From: Trichomonas vaginalis G3
Taxonomy: Eukaryota > Parabasalia > Trichomonadida > Trichomonadidae
DNA length: 64,000 nucleotides
Reading direction: 5' to 3'
NCBI RefSeq assembly: GCF_026262505.1
Contig: NC_067205.1
Location: 24,681,693 to 24,745,692 of the forward strand
Shown: positions 24,070-34,374 of the stretch, one piece after another
Layout: each line of letters starts with the position of its first letter
How positions within the stretch are numbered: the first letter of the stretch is position 1
Notes under the pieces: model-generated
Told to the model about the DNA's origin: nothing
Databases searched by the model: none
What the model saw: the letters and a program-made list of their open reading frames with translations, nothing else
Program-made: the position numbers and the translations under genes

Positions 24070-26130
24070 TCTCTTCTTATAAACTCTTTTCACCATATCT
24101 TTCAAAAGCTTTCTATAAGTGCTGGGTTTCCGTTTTCTAAGAGCTTCCAAAATGGCTTTCTGGCAATTTGTCAGTGTGCTTTTCATCTCTATATGGTCTC
24201 TTTTTTGGTTCCTTTCTTACATCTGACATCGTTAACGCCTTCATACTTCTGTTAAATCATACATTCTTTATTTCGGTAAGATTCTTTATGGTTTGTCAAG
24301 AAGAAGGTCATAGTGCATTTCAACAATACTGCAGCATTTGCTTCTATCTCTGCATATAAATTCTTCCTTCAGAGCTGATGTATAATGTTCCAATATTATG
24401 AGTGTTTAACGTAGAACATTCATTAGGGTGTCCAATAGTTGTTTAGCACAAACTGAATACTCGAATAGAAATAAACACGTTACATATATATAAAGTTATT
24501 AAATATTTAATAACCATTGATTCAATCACCGCAGTTCGCAGCGATCGATCCAGGCTGAAAAGACCGCTTTAAATCATCATGAGAAAATATGCTCAAATTG
24601 CTCTCTTAAAAATTTTCAAGTCAATCTGACTCCTTTTGCGAATTCCGCTTCAGCTCTCTTTTTTAGCTGCCGAAAAAATAAAAGTCAGGAGGTGCAATAT
24701 TCAGTTAATAAATTGGGTTTGGAACAACTGACTATTGTCCACCAAGTATCATCTTACCTTATGACTTGTGAACTCTTAATTATCAAAATGAATTGCAAAC
24801 TTTTGTTTTTGTTTGTTGATTTCTCAAACTCATCAGGAATTGATATTTGAGTAAGAACATTGTCAATTTAGATACTAGCTTCATCGTATAGGTTTTGAAG
24901 AATATCAATTGCGATGAATGCCATTCACGCCCAAAAATAATCGATAACATCATCCATTGGTGCTCAATTCTTTTTCTGCGGAATGTTTGCGGATTTTCAT
25001 CCTCGGGAACATTTGATTGGCTTCTGTGCATATCTGAAACCAAAGACTCCCATTCTAAAAAGCGAAACTTTCTTGAGATTGATACGCACCCAATTAGAGA
25101 GGAGTGCTCTTCGAAGATTGTACTCTTAGATTTTTTTTGAACTGAATTAAGGTCTCGGAACCACGTATACGCTAGTATTCAGTTCAAATAATTGTGCAAT
25201 AATAACTGACTGTTGTACGGGTATCTTTGTATCCTCTATCCTTCTGAGTGGAGCTGGGTCTTCATCTAGCGCTTGCAAGAATTGCATTGATTTTTTCTGA
25301 TCGCGTTTTGTCAATTCTATGAGCGCTTTTGTTCGATGAATGAACTACTAACATGATACGTTACAGTGGCAATTAGCTAGAGCATCCATACCGAAGCATT
25401 TTACCAAGTCTCTAGATTTGTTTTACATTCTTTGCATTTTTTGCAAGACGAGTAATTGTTTTCTTTATGATTCATTAAAAAAATATGAAAAAAAATCCCG
25501 CCAAAAATTTCGCCGCGAAAACCGCCCTCTCTCAAAATTCATTTTATATCCCGGCATGCGCAAAATACAACATACTTCATACATTACCATATATTCATAT
25601 TTGTTTATTATATATTTATAACAGCATTATATCTCCTTTAAGTCTCATATTAGAGGCCTGCTAAAAACGCAGCCTTTGGGACACCCATGATACTTCCACA
25701 AGTTTTATAAGATACCACCCCCCCCCCCCCCCCTTCCATCTCTGTTGTTGAGTTTATTTTAATTTCCTCTAAGAGTCTCATTGAAAACCTTACCGAAATG
25801 TTTTTGTAACAGTATGTCTCTGTTGTTCATCTAAACTTTCGAGTGTTACAAGTCATGGTCTATTGCCTACTTCACATTCTTCCTATTCCCTCTCATTTTT
25901 TTAACCATCTCTCACCTTCTTTTGGTTTGTCGCCAATGGAACAATGACATCGTAGCTTCTCTGTCTCTAAACGCTCTACATCTCTCTTCTCTGTGTTTCA
26001 TTTGCCTTTCTCTTGTTTCACCAACGTTTGCATTTGTTATTCAAACATTCTCTCTTCTTACTTCATGGAGTTACTGAACGTCTATGATCATAGCTCTATA
26101 GCAACTCATTTTAAAGGAATGCTCTTGCAT
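24070..26130. other. No convincing gene; decayed AT-rich DNA
   Basis: No open frame here looks like a real gene. The minus strand at about 24070-24160 gives a plausible short run (ALRKRKPSTYRKLL), and about 24783-25043 gives RRKRIEHQWMM, but both are isolated and could be relics of mobile DNA. A 16-base C run lies at 25718-25733. The stretch at 25.9-26.1 kb has a basic, charged minus-strand frame that may already belong to the Polinton to the right. Confidence 0.5.
25718..25733 (+). repeat. Poly-C run of 16
   Basis: Sixteen consecutive C residues in otherwise AT-rich DNA. Long G/C homopolymers are rare in such genomes and are also prone to length error in assembly. Confidence 0.95.
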
Positions 26131-26154
26131 GGACTTCGTCCTCGCGCGTTGCGC
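26131..26154. terminator. Paired GC hairpins
   Basis: GGAC-TTC-GTCC (26131-26141) is followed at once by GCGC-GTT-GCGC (26144-26154). The side-by-side layout and 3-nt loops match the pair at 2506-2538, suggesting that Polinton DNA already begins here. Confidence 0.5.
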
Positions 26155-26400
26155 TTATGAACTCATGAATTCTATCATAAACTTATTGCACCATTAATAG
26201 TCTCTTAATGAAGCAGCAGTGCTTTTTTTTTGTTGTAATGTTTTGCTACTCTATGTTAGCTCTGTGAATATTTTTATTTCGAGTGTTATCAACTTAGACA
26301 ATCCGATCATCTTCATGTAGAAATAAAAGAAAATACTTTTGCAAAAATATAGATTAAGATTTTTTAAGTTATTTTCAAAATAACCTTTATATCTTTTTTA

Positions 26401-26883
26401 ATGAAACCACATGCAAGATTGCAAGTTCTTTCATACAATGCTCTCGCTACTGCCATCAAGAATGAGTTCAATAATGCCTTCAATGTTAATGTTAATCTTT
26501 AACAAGAAGTTGTTGAAAAGAATCTAGTGCGTTCAGGTATGTCAGACCATTAGCTATCGTCCATTGACGCAAACGGTTATACTTCACAAGATGTTAGCAG
26601 TATTATTGTGAAACAGAAGAGTTTCTTCTGAATGTCAAAGATACTCATTATGACTGATCATAAAAACTCTACATTTGACTTTCTTCAGTATTGCTTTAAA
26701 TCTTTCCGAACAGAAAGAATATAAGAAGCGTGAACAATCTGTGAAATATTATCCTCAGTCTCTGAAGACAATAACGAACAAAGATCTTATACAGATAATT
26801 CTTACCAAAGGTTGAATGAAGCTTCTATTGACATTGACGAAGGAGTGAAATGGTTGAGAGAAATAGACCCTGAAGCTATTTAA
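26401..26883 (+). pseudogene. Decayed coding remnant in Polinton A copy 2
   Basis: A start codon follows an AT-rich leader and gives MKPHARLQVLSYNALATAIK. Further right a coding-like run (LNEASIDIDEGVKWLREIDP) appears before a stop. The family is not recognised. It looks old, with several breaks. Confidence 0.35.
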
Positions 26884-27021
26884 GCAAAATTATTTTTGGT
26901 TAGTCTTCATATCGATATTTTACAACAATTCCCCAATGTATAAACTTTTTATACGCTTTTTCATAAGCTTTAATTACCTTCAGAAATTTTGCATAATCTT
27001 TAGCAAGCATTTAGATATTGT

Positions 27022-27126
27022 TTAAATGCTTTGTATGTCTTCAGAAATTTTGCATAATTCTTTTACATGTTGTTCGTTCTCTTCTTCTGTCATGAGTTCC
27101 GAATATTCTAAATTCATTTCTTTCAT
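27022..27126 (-). CDS. Small ORF, 34 residues, Polinton A copy 2
   Basis: A short acidic frame, MKEMNLEYSELMTEEENEQH and onward. A TTTTATTCT box of the kind found before other Polinton starts lies just upstream. It may be only part of a larger decayed gene. An 18-bp stretch CAGAAATTTTGCATAATC/T recurs within it at about 26980 and 27040. Confidence 0.3.
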   Translation of the reverse strand: MKEMNLEYSELMTEEENEQHVKELCKISEDIQSI

Positions 27127-27189
27127 ATGAGAATAAAATTTTATAAAAAAAATAAAATTAGCTTAGATTTTTTTATTCTTCCTCTTTGA

Positions 27190-27990
27190 AGTTATGCGAA
27201 ATATTCTGTTATTTTTTCCTTCAGTAATGTTAAGTCTTCTTTGAATGTAGAGTATGTGCAACCTTTGATGTCAAGTGTGTTTGAGGAAGAGTAATTTTGA
27301 CAATTTCCTTTATTTGCTCATTCGGAGTCATTGAAATCGGTAAGTTTTCACGATAGAACCAGTTTCTGTCAGATTTATATATATTTAGCTAAGTCATAAA
27401 AGCTTCTTGTTGTTTCTTCTGACTAAATGCAACATAACCACATCTTTATCTTCTTCTTTCTCCAATCTTCAGTATATATCATATACTTATAACTCTTTTC
27501 TTCCTTTTGTACCGAACGCGGTATTCTTTCTGTATGCTTTGTCTTTGGATTCAATGACTTCGTCTTTTGCTTGAAGTTTCTTTTCCATCTCTCCACGTTC
27601 TGCTTTATAAGTTCATCTAACATCATGAAAATATAACAAGCATAACGAGGTGAAGCCCATATTGCTACAGCGTTTACTAAAAGTCTATGAACATAATAAC
27701 CTTTCCAAACCAGGAGCCAAATTCTTGCGATTTTCGTACGGAATCTCTTCTCTCGGTTTTCCGAGGAAGCAATCATATGAGAAATTCTTCTAAAAGGTTT
27801 TTTGTCTGTTGTTTTTCAAACCAATGATATGCTTGCTTTGTAGAACGAGAGCGTTCATTATACTTTGCATTGGTACATATCGTCTTTGACCGAACGAATG
27901 AGGCGAAGTTGTTTGTTATATTGTATGTATTCGTATTCTCATTTTATAGCTCATGGACTATAACTTGTTGTTTTTCTCTGATGTTGTCAT
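27190..27990 (-). pseudogene. KilA-N domain protein in Polinton A
   Basis: KilA-N is a DNA-binding domain found in phages, poxviruses and other large DNA viruses. Visible features are YHWFEKQQTKNLLEEF at the N side, then the diagnostic core GYYVHRLLVNAVAIWASPRY and CYIFMMLDELI, and a basic C-terminal half ending near LPQTHLTSKVAHTL. The likely start at 27990 directly follows a 20-base leader that is repeated, with one mismatch, before the gene starting at 28686. A regulatory role is inferred. It looks broken about four times. Confidence 0.7.
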
Positions 27991-28010
27991 TACTGTCTTT
28001 ACATACAAAA
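27991..28010 (-). promoter_or_regulatory. Leader element before KilA-N start
   Basis: The + strand reads TACTGTCTTTACATACAAAA directly outside the start codon. The same 20 bases with one change lie at 28687-28706 before another start. An A/T tract follows on the upstream side. Confidence 0.5.
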
Positions 28011-28300
28011 ATAAAAAAATAAATAAAAATAAAACTAACTTTATTTTCTGACTTTCACAAAAGACCAAAAATAACGCTTTACAGTTATTTTCAGCAACTT
28101 CGTCAAATAATTTTATAGCTTTATCTATCTCATCTACTTCAAACGTTTCTTTACCTTTCGTGGGGAGCACCATACATTTTCTCAAAAACTTCAAGCAGTT
28201 CTGTTTCAGCAGCTCTCATATCATTAACAAACACAACCTTGACTCTATTGACTGTACTGTCATATCTTGTTATATTATATGCTCCTTCCTATCTTATATC
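28011..28300 (-). pseudogene. Decayed small gene, Polinton A copy 2
   Basis: A minus-strand coding-like run contains KETFEVDEIDKAIKLFDEVA and NCKALFLVF, which looks like a small helical protein. No family is recognised. It looks broken about twice. Confidence 0.3.
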
Positions 28301-28503
28301 TTTTTGTGTTGAAGTCCTTCGGTTTCTGAACGATGTAAAGTAAGCCTTCACTGCAACGTTCCGTATCGATATGAACCATATGTATAAGTATAATCCAACA
28401 ACTTGGTCTAACCATAAACAAAACTATTGGTATAAGACTTTTGTCTATAAATATGCTCTTGTTCCATGAAATGCTACTGATTCATTAAGCTCAGGATTTC
28501 TTG

Positions 28504-28686
28504 TCAAAATTTTCTGAGTGAAGCATTTCTAACCCAGTCGTTTGTTTCTTTCCAGATGAGATATAATGTCTGACAAAGAATATTTGTTTGTATTTCTTTG
28601 AGTATCTTACCGTTTAAATCACCTATTCTAACCACTTTGGTGTTATTGTCTATCTTTCTAACTGTTTTCAAACTCAAGTTTGACAT
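28504..28686 (-). CDS. Small Polinton A protein, about 60 residues
   Basis: It starts MSNLSLKTVRKIDNNTKVVR and continues with IGDLNGKILKE. The start at 28686 was chosen because the 20-base leader shared with the KilA-N gene directly abuts it. The region to its left (28310-28500) is coding-like in other frames, so the gene was probably longer and is now broken. No family is recognised. Confidence 0.4.
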   Translation of the reverse strand: MSNLSLKTVRKIDNNTKVVRIGDLNGKILKEIQTNILCQTLYLIWKETNDWVRNASLRKF

Positions 28687-28706
28687 TACTTTCTTTACAT
28701 ACAAAA
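28687..28706 (-). promoter_or_regulatory. Leader element, second copy
   Basis: The + strand reads TACTTTCTTTACATACAAAA, differing by one base from 27991-28010 and placed identically, abutting the start codon. Such identity in non-coding DNA next to two different genes suggests a promoter or leader element. Confidence 0.5.
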
Positions 28707-28755
28707 TAACTAATGAAATTCATTATTTTTGTACTGAATTCAAAAAATAATGTTG

Positions 28756-28801
28756 AGGTGAAGAGGTGAGATCTCACTTGTTTTTTCACCTCTTTTTTCA
28801 C
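28756..28801. promoter_or_regulatory. Palindromic intergenic element, copy a
   Basis: It contains GTGAGATCTCAC flanked by AGGTGAAG and by TTCACCTC plus TTTTTTCAC, in reverse orientation to the copies at 29871-29914 and 38999-39044. It lies near the 3' part of the gene starting at 28990. Repetition at gene borders suggests a 3'-end or boundary signal. Confidence 0.5.
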
Positions 28802-28990
28802 AAGCGTTTTACATGAATTGTACGATTGTATATTTGAAATCCTAAACAATTTCGTAGCTTCTATTTCTTCTTTTAGTACATCGAATGTTTTAACAATGCC
28901 GAAAGTTTCTTTATACTTCTTCTTGACATCAGATAAAAGGAAATCTTCTGCTGTTGGATAGTTTTTATTAAGAAATGTCAACATATCCAT
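28770..28990 (-). CDS. Small Polinton A protein, about 70 residues or more
   Basis: It starts MDMLTFLNKNYPTAEDFLL and is helical and Lys/Glu-rich, with FGIVKTFDVLKEE in the middle. The open frame runs on to 28658, but the last third crosses the palindromic element, so the true end is uncertain. No family is recognised. Confidence 0.4.
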
Positions 28991-29059
28991 TTTATCTTCT
29001 GCTGCTTTCTGCTTCTTTCTTTAGTCTGCATAGTTCGTTTCGCATTCTTTCTATCTCTT

Positions 29060-29386
29060 TGACTGAGTAGTTATATTTTCTTATTGCTGCTTTACATTTT
29101 GAAATTGCGGCATCGTTTTTGCGTTATAATTGAAATAAAACCAGCTAGAACAACTAAGGCGTCAATGGTTTCTTTAACTCAAAGCTGCTGGTTTTATCTG
29201 TTCATTCCATACCTTACCTCTTCTATCTTTATCTCTTATCTGCCATACACATTTGCAACTAATGAAACAAAGTTGCTCGTATGTCTTAAACTCCCCAGAT
29301 TTATATATGTCAGAGATGTTCTTATATACCATGTCGCAATCTTTGTCCATAACTTTATTGGTTGCAATGATATTCCTAAAACTCAT
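29060..29386 (-). pseudogene. Small Polinton A gene
   Basis: It starts MSFRNIIATNKVMDKDCDM and contains YKSGEFKTYEQLC and a Cys-rich CFISCKCVW run, then DKDRRGKVW. A possible hydrophobic segment follows (LVVLAGFISII) in another frame. No family is recognised. It appears broken about once. Confidence 0.35.
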
Positions 29387-29411
29387 AATTTACCTTTCGT
29401 TTGAACTTCTT

Positions 29412-29760
29412 ATTCTTACTGAGTTGGTTTCACTTCTATTTCATCGAATTCAGGAATAGTGAGCTTTTGTTGTTGGATTTCAGGCATTTGGGTAAATGGT
29501 CGATGAGGTCCTCCATTTCATAAAGATGCTGTTCATTTGTTTCATCTTTCGCACTACAGTCTAAATTACTTGTTTAAAAGTTCTTGCTTTATCTTCTGGA
29601 TTTCTTGTTCAAAAGTATATGAAGAAGGAATAAAGCTTTTCATCTCTACCAACATTGACGTAGGATTCATGACTAGCGAGTTTGGTGCTGTAGTTGTGGA
29701 CAGAGTCCCGCCGTTCGTGGCTTGAATGTTGTTGTGCGATTGTTGAAATCATATCTTTTA
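29412..29760 (-). pseudogene. Small coiled-coil-like Polinton A gene
   Basis: A minus-strand coding-like run contains NGGTLSTTTAPNSL and then FEQEIQKIKQELL, a short coiled-coil-like segment. Upstream lies an A/T tract of the TTTATTT type that also precedes 27990 and 39157. It looks broken about twice. No family is recognised. Confidence 0.35.
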
Positions 29761-29850
29761 TAAAAAATAAAAAATAAATAAATAAAAACTAACTTTATTT
29801 TTCTTATCTTAAGGAAATTCATGAAAATTCACGAGAAAGCTAAAGCAATC

Positions 29851-29863
29851 TGAGCCGCTAAGC
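29851..29863. terminator. GC hairpin GCCGCT-A-AGCGGC
   Basis: A perfect 6-bp GC stem with a one-base loop lies just before the palindromic element at 29871, between two minus-strand genes. A transcript-end role is inferred from position. Confidence 0.4.
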
Positions 29864-29870
29864 GGCGAGG

Positions 29871-29914
29871 GTGAAAAAGAGTGAAAAAACGGGTGAGATC
29901 TCACCTCTTCACCT
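29871..29914. promoter_or_regulatory. Palindromic intergenic element, copy b
   Basis: Runs of GTGAAAAA precede GGTGAGATCTCACC, a 14-bp perfect palindrome, and CTTCACCT follows. The layout is the same as 38999-39044. It lies between the integrase 3' end and the small gene at 29412-29760. Confidence 0.55.
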
Positions 29915-30056
29915 AAAAATATTTTGGTGTAAATTTATGACAAAAATAAATGGTACCATTTAATGATATCATGACTGTTCTCATTCATGTTTGATTTACA
30001 TCTAATGAAAAAGTTTAGAAGAATTTTTCTTATTCTTTCTGGCTTATTTTTGTCTT

Positions 30057-31091
30057 TCAGTACCTCCGCTCTAATGGTCCCAGATGTGTTGGCTTTGACT
30101 CTCTCAAGTTCTTAGATGGTATAACATCTTCAACGCCTCCTTCATATCTTACTTTATAAGTGTCATCGTTTATGTTATAGCCAAGTATTTCAATAACCAC
30201 TCCTCGCTTTGCTTCGTCAATGGTTCAGCAAGTTTGCCATACTACTTTCAACTAATTTATGTCGAGGGTAAAACGCAATAGAGTCGTCAGCAGCTTTTAT
30301 AAAGATATCCATTACCTTGCGTAGAGTCTACGATATAATAGTTTCTACTTAACCTTAAACGTTTCTTTGTCAACGGTTTGTCGTCAAGAACTACACGAAC
30401 TTTTGTACAGGAATGAGGGTAAATTGCGTTGAATTTCTCGATATTTTGTGTTTGGCTTCGTTTCTTTGTATATACTTTTCTTCTTGTTGTTGTGTCATTG
30501 AATTTGGGTATGTCCTGTTGTAGAATGTGTTGAGGATTATATACTTCGAGAAAATGTTTCATTGTTTCTTCGGTAAAGTCTCGCTCTTGGTTTAAATCTC
30601 TGAGCGTTCTTATGAGCGGTTTATGATGCCGAGTATGTTATGGTTATGATCTTCAGTAGTGTAGTGAGTTATGTATGCTTAATGAGAAAATCTTTGATTT
30701 CATTGCTGAGGTATGCACTGTCTTGGTCTGATGTTAAAGTACTTGGGCTATGTTCTGCTACAAACTTTTGTAAAACTCTTAAAACATCATGAGTCCTTTA
30801 TTCCTCATTGGATATGCATATGCTTTACGAGTGTTAACATTAATGAAGATGAGGAATGGGTTATGTCCTCTTTTCTGCTTTGAATGAAAGTGTCAAATTG
30901 GTATGCGTCAGGAGTGTTGGAGTAAATTGGTAAAAAGTAGTCGTAAGGGTTTATTTTTGTTGATGTACAACATTTTTGTCAAAGAACCTTTTCACTTCAG
31001 CTTGTTTAGTAAATCCCCAACTCTTTGCAGCTTCATTGAACTTCTTAAATGACCTCCATGGATGTTGTTCGAATACTTCTTTCAAGCTCAT
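30057..31091 (-). pseudogene. Polinton A integrase, copy 2
   Basis: Same integrase as 6808-7715, including the catalytic core and the C-terminal part, here followed by its natural tail (about DDTYKVRYEGGVEDVIPSK and KPTHLGPLERRY). The locus length of about 345 codons is normal for Polinton integrases. It overlaps the annotated fibre end by a few bases. It looks broken about four or five times. Confidence 0.85.
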
Positions 31092-34000
31092 TTATGTAAA
31101 GTTAAAGATTTTATTTCAAGGCTCAAGGCGGCGTTCTTGCATTGAACGCGGTACCATGCGAATATAGTCACAAATGGTGGCATATAATCTGCACCCGAGC
31201 CTGTTGGATTTGTTGTGAAAGTGTGTGAATGATTTCCTGTGGTTCCACAGAAAATACCTGCGCTTGAATCTACTGGGTCACCTGAAATATCATATCTATT
31301 CATTCCCTGTCTATCCGAACCTGCTGCAAGATTTGCATAACCTCTTTTTGTTATTGAATGTGAATGACTACCTGTTGTGTTTGTCGTTCCTGTATGAGTG
31401 TGCGGTGGAAGGTTTGCTTCTTTAATTTTCTTCGAACCTCCTGTTTGCTTTGAAGAGTTAGCACAGTATAAGAATTTGTCTACAATCTGTTCCCACGTAC
31501 CAAAACCTAAAACACTTGCTGGATTTGTTGAATTCATTGACGTATAAATAGAGCCAACAGGATATAATGTTTGAAGAATCTGAGCCTTCATTGTTTGAAG
31601 TTCATGTTTAACGTTTATAACTTTATTGCCATCTTCAATATTTATATTGTTTGTTATTAAACCATTAGGAAAAGTAGGAGGATAAATTCTTTGTTCTTGT
31701 ACAGTTGCACCGTTTCTTCCTGTTTTTGTTACTATTTCGATGCATGCTTTAATTTCTTTAATCTTGATTGTTTGAAATTCTTCATGTGTATGGTTCTTGT
31801 CGGCTTTTCCATTAAGCGCAGCATTTACTTCCGACTTCTTTGCATAATTTTCATCTACATAAGTTTTGTCGGCTTTCTTATCTAACATTGCTGGTAGTTC
31901 ATATGCTTCAAAGTTTCTGGCATGATCTTCGATATTCCTGCAACTGTTATCTAAATTGTTTAGTGTATCTTTTACGCTTGTACTTGGATTCTCTAAAGGT
32001 GCACTTGAACCAAGGGTATAGTTCAATATTATGTTGTCTGCTCTAACAGTTGAGAAGGATTTATGTGTATGTTCTTTATCTGCTTTCTTATCTAACATTG
32101 CTGGTAGTTCGTGTGTTTCAAAGTTTCTGACATGACCTTCAATGTTCATACATTTACTATTTAAGGAGTTTAGTGTATCTTTTACGCTTGTACTTGGATT
32201 CTCTAAAGGTGCACTTAAACCAAGGGTATAGTTCAATATTATGTCGTCTGCTCTAACAGTAGTGAAGGATTCATGTGTATGGTTCTTGTCAGCTTTACTA
32301 TTTAATGTAGCTTGAAGTTCATTTATATCGGAGATATTGTGTTTATGAGATTTCAAAACTTTGTTCGTTGCGTCAAGTTCATCTTTGTCAGCTTTACTTT
32401 TAATAGCATCTTCAAAAGTTATTTTTGCCTTAACTCTCAATGTAAATCTTGGTTCAACTAATACACCGTTAACAAAGAAATACGAAGCATATATTTCATC
32501 GTTATAACCAAATGCTTCTTGTGCTTTACCTGTGTCATACTGTACAGTACAGTGTATGTCATAACCTTTAGCACGAATGTATTTATATCTTCTTTCATTA
32601 ACATCTTCAGTGCTTATTTGTTCATCCTGTATTAAATATCCATGGTAGTCCGTTATAATCTGTTCGTCTGAAGTTATATAATGAACGTGGTTCTTGACTT
32701 TATCACTCAGAGTTAAAAGCTCATTTTTGTCTGCTTTTTCGGCTAATTTCTCATTAACATCATTCACTTCTAATTCAACTCTTCCGCCAGAACTCTTATT
32801 ATCATTAATCTTTTTCATTAATTCGGTAATTACGTCATAAAGACTATATTCTGTTTTCGGTTTTGTAAATAATGAGTCAAAATTTCTTTTCATCATTACA
32901 TCGCTGACATTAATGATATCACCAATTCCTTTTTCATTTATTCTCTTCATTAATTCTGCAATAATGACGAATATATAATCTGTTAATTTATTCTCTTCAT
33001 CGAGGGTTATAGAATGTTTTGAAATTGAATCATTAACTCCTCTAAATAAATCAATAACTTCAGGATACACGTTTTTAATGTCTCGAATAACCCGACCAGT
33101 ATCCTGTTGTTCATGTTCTTCGTTCCCGTCGTTACGTGGTTTTATATCTCTAACCATCATCAACGCAGCCATAACCGGAGGGTTTGTTGCTATCTGTTCG
33201 AAAATCCGTCCGTTATGTACGGTATATCTAAATAATTTCTTTGTGTTTGTTAAAACATTTGAAACAAGTCTTTTAAAACCATCTACAAAATTTCCTGTTT
33301 CACCTAATGTTCTTGCAGCATTTACAAGCTCACCCATTCCCGCTTTTGACCCCAAAAACGTCCATATTGCATTTATTTCACTCTGTATAGTTGTCCATTC
33401 AGCGAAACTAACACCCGCATTCGCTAAGCTGAAAATGAAATTCAGTGGATCGAACTTAATTCCACCTTCTTTTTCAATTTCAACGAACTCACTAACATGA
33501 GATTTTAAGTATTCTTTCGTTAAAATTGTTTTCCCCGATGTTATGTCATTAACGAAACTATCACCGTCAAAAGTTAACGAATTCAATTTCGTCGTTGATG
33601 CTTTTATTTCATACACCGCTTTATCAATAGTTTTTGGCTCACCTTCTTTAGAAGCATATGAAACATTAATGAATGAATTATATGTATTCGTGAATGAATT
33701 AAAATCAATGATTTTCATTAATGACGCCTTTAATGATTCATTTACTGTCGAATCCCTTAAAGTAATTAATGAACTGTCATTTATGAAAGGTACACTGCAA
33801 ACCGTCGAGTTTGGATCAAATGCTGTAGTTGGTGCATGAATATTAATGATATAAGTCATTAAATCATTAAGTGACGTAAATAATGTTGTCGTTTTTGATT
33901 TAATTTCTTTAGCATCTGTTATATACGGTAATTTTATTTCTGTAGTTTCTGAATTAAAGATATTCGCTAAAATGTTTTGTAAACTGTTTTGAACAGCTGT

Positions 34001-34357
34001 GTAAACCGTTGAATCCGGAACTCTTACGATTTCACCGTCCTTAATAAAAGGCATTGCACATGGTGTAGTGCTTGGGTCAAATCTTTTTGGGTTATGATTC
34101 AACATATATTCTAATGCTTCATAAACAGACCTATATACGGTTGTATTATCTTTTTCAATAATTTCACCGTCCTTTATAAACGGCATAGTACATGGAGTTA
34201 AAATAGGGTCAAACTTTTCATAGTCCTTCCATGTTATGTATTTCTCAGTATTTCCATCAGTGATAACAATATATTTGTCAGTAAGTGTGAGAGAGTATTG
34301 ACCAAAATATAAACGTTTAGCTCTGTCAGCTTCATACGCATATGCAGCTATACTCAT
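31088..34357 (-). CDS. Polinton A phage-like tail-fibre protein, whole
   Basis: This reads open for 1089 residues. Residues about 49-219 hold four degenerate repeats, three with an FDP...PF(I)xD core. About 220-640 is mixed helical. About 650-920 has KADK-x-HTH repeats alternating with LNYTLG and PAMLDKKADK units. About 940-975 has YPVGSIYTSMNSTNP and FGTWEQI. The end has LPPHTHTG, SHSHS, NHSHT and PPFVTIFAWYRV, as in phage collar/fibre tips where H-x-H pairs bind metal. A trimeric receptor-binding fibre is inferred. The divergent penton start lies 17 bp away. It looks whole, so copy 2 may be young. Confidence 0.88.
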   Translation of the reverse strand: MSIAAYAYEADRAKRLYFGQYSLTLTDKYIVITDGNTEKYITWKDYEKFDPILTPCTMPFIKDGEIIEKDNTTVYRSVYEALEYMLNHNPKRFDPSTTPCAMPFIKDGEIVRVPDSTVYTAVQNSLQNILANIFNSETTEIKLPYITDAKEIKSKTTTLFTSLNDLMTYIINIHAPTTAFDPNSTVCSVPFINDSSLITLRDSTVNESLKASLMKIIDFNSFTNTYNSFINVSYASKEGEPKTIDKAVYEIKASTTKLNSLTFDGDSFVNDITSGKTILTKEYLKSHVSEFVEIEKEGGIKFDPLNFIFSLANAGVSFAEWTTIQSEINAIWTFLGSKAGMGELVNAARTLGETGNFVDGFKRLVSNVLTNTKKLFRYTVHNGRIFEQIATNPPVMAALMMVRDIKPRNDGNEEHEQQDTGRVIRDIKNVYPEVIDLFRGVNDSISKHSITLDEENKLTDYIFVIIAELMKRINEKGIGDIINVSDVMMKRNFDSLFTKPKTEYSLYDVITELMKKINDNKSSGGRVELEVNDVNEKLAEKADKNELLTLSDKVKNHVHYITSDEQIITDYHGYLIQDEQISTEDVNERRYKYIRAKGYDIHCTVQYDTGKAQEAFGYNDEIYASYFFVNGVLVEPRFTLRVKAKITFEDAIKSKADKDELDATNKVLKSHKHNISDINELQATLNSKADKNHTHESFTTVRADDIILNYTLGLSAPLENPSTSVKDTLNSLNSKCMNIEGHVRNFETHELPAMLDKKADKEHTHKSFSTVRADNIILNYTLGSSAPLENPSTSVKDTLNNLDNSCRNIEDHARNFEAYELPAMLDKKADKTYVDENYAKKSEVNAALNGKADKNHTHEEFQTIKIKEIKACIEIVTKTGRNGATVQEQRIYPPTFPNGLITNNINIEDGNKVINVKHELQTMKAQILQTLYPVGSIYTSMNSTNPASVLGFGTWEQIVDKFLYCANSSKQTGGSKKIKEANLPPHTHTGTTNTTGSHSHSITKRGYANLAAGSDRQGMNRYDISGDPVDSSAGIFCGTTGNHSHTFTTNPTGSGADYMPPFVTIFAWYRVQCKNAALSLEIKSLTLHK

Positions 34358-34374
34358 ATTTTAATGAGAATAAA
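34358..34374. promoter_or_regulatory. 17-bp bidirectional promoter, fibre/penton
   Basis: Only ATTTTAATGAGAATAAA separates two divergent start codons. The AGAATAAA core abuts the penton ATG, and its complement TTTATTCT ends 9 nt before the fibre ATG. An initiator-like TCATT faces the fibre gene, and a TCATA at 34354-34358 faces the penton gene. Confidence 0.6.

Noticed and set aside
24168-25621. Several 60-90 residue open frames right of the first gap.
   Set aside because: Phe/Ile/Ser-rich frames expected by chance in AT-rich DNA; no domain, start context or neighbours support them.
33078-33839. Open frames opposite the fibre gene (33078-33500, 33543-33839) and their mirror images in copy 1.
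   Set aside because: They are antisense shadows of the fibre coding sequence, without domains or promoter signals.
31088-34357. Bacteriophage contamination as the source of the fibre gene.
   Set aside because: Both copies lie between Polinton genes with the same base composition and share the compact promoter with the penton gene.
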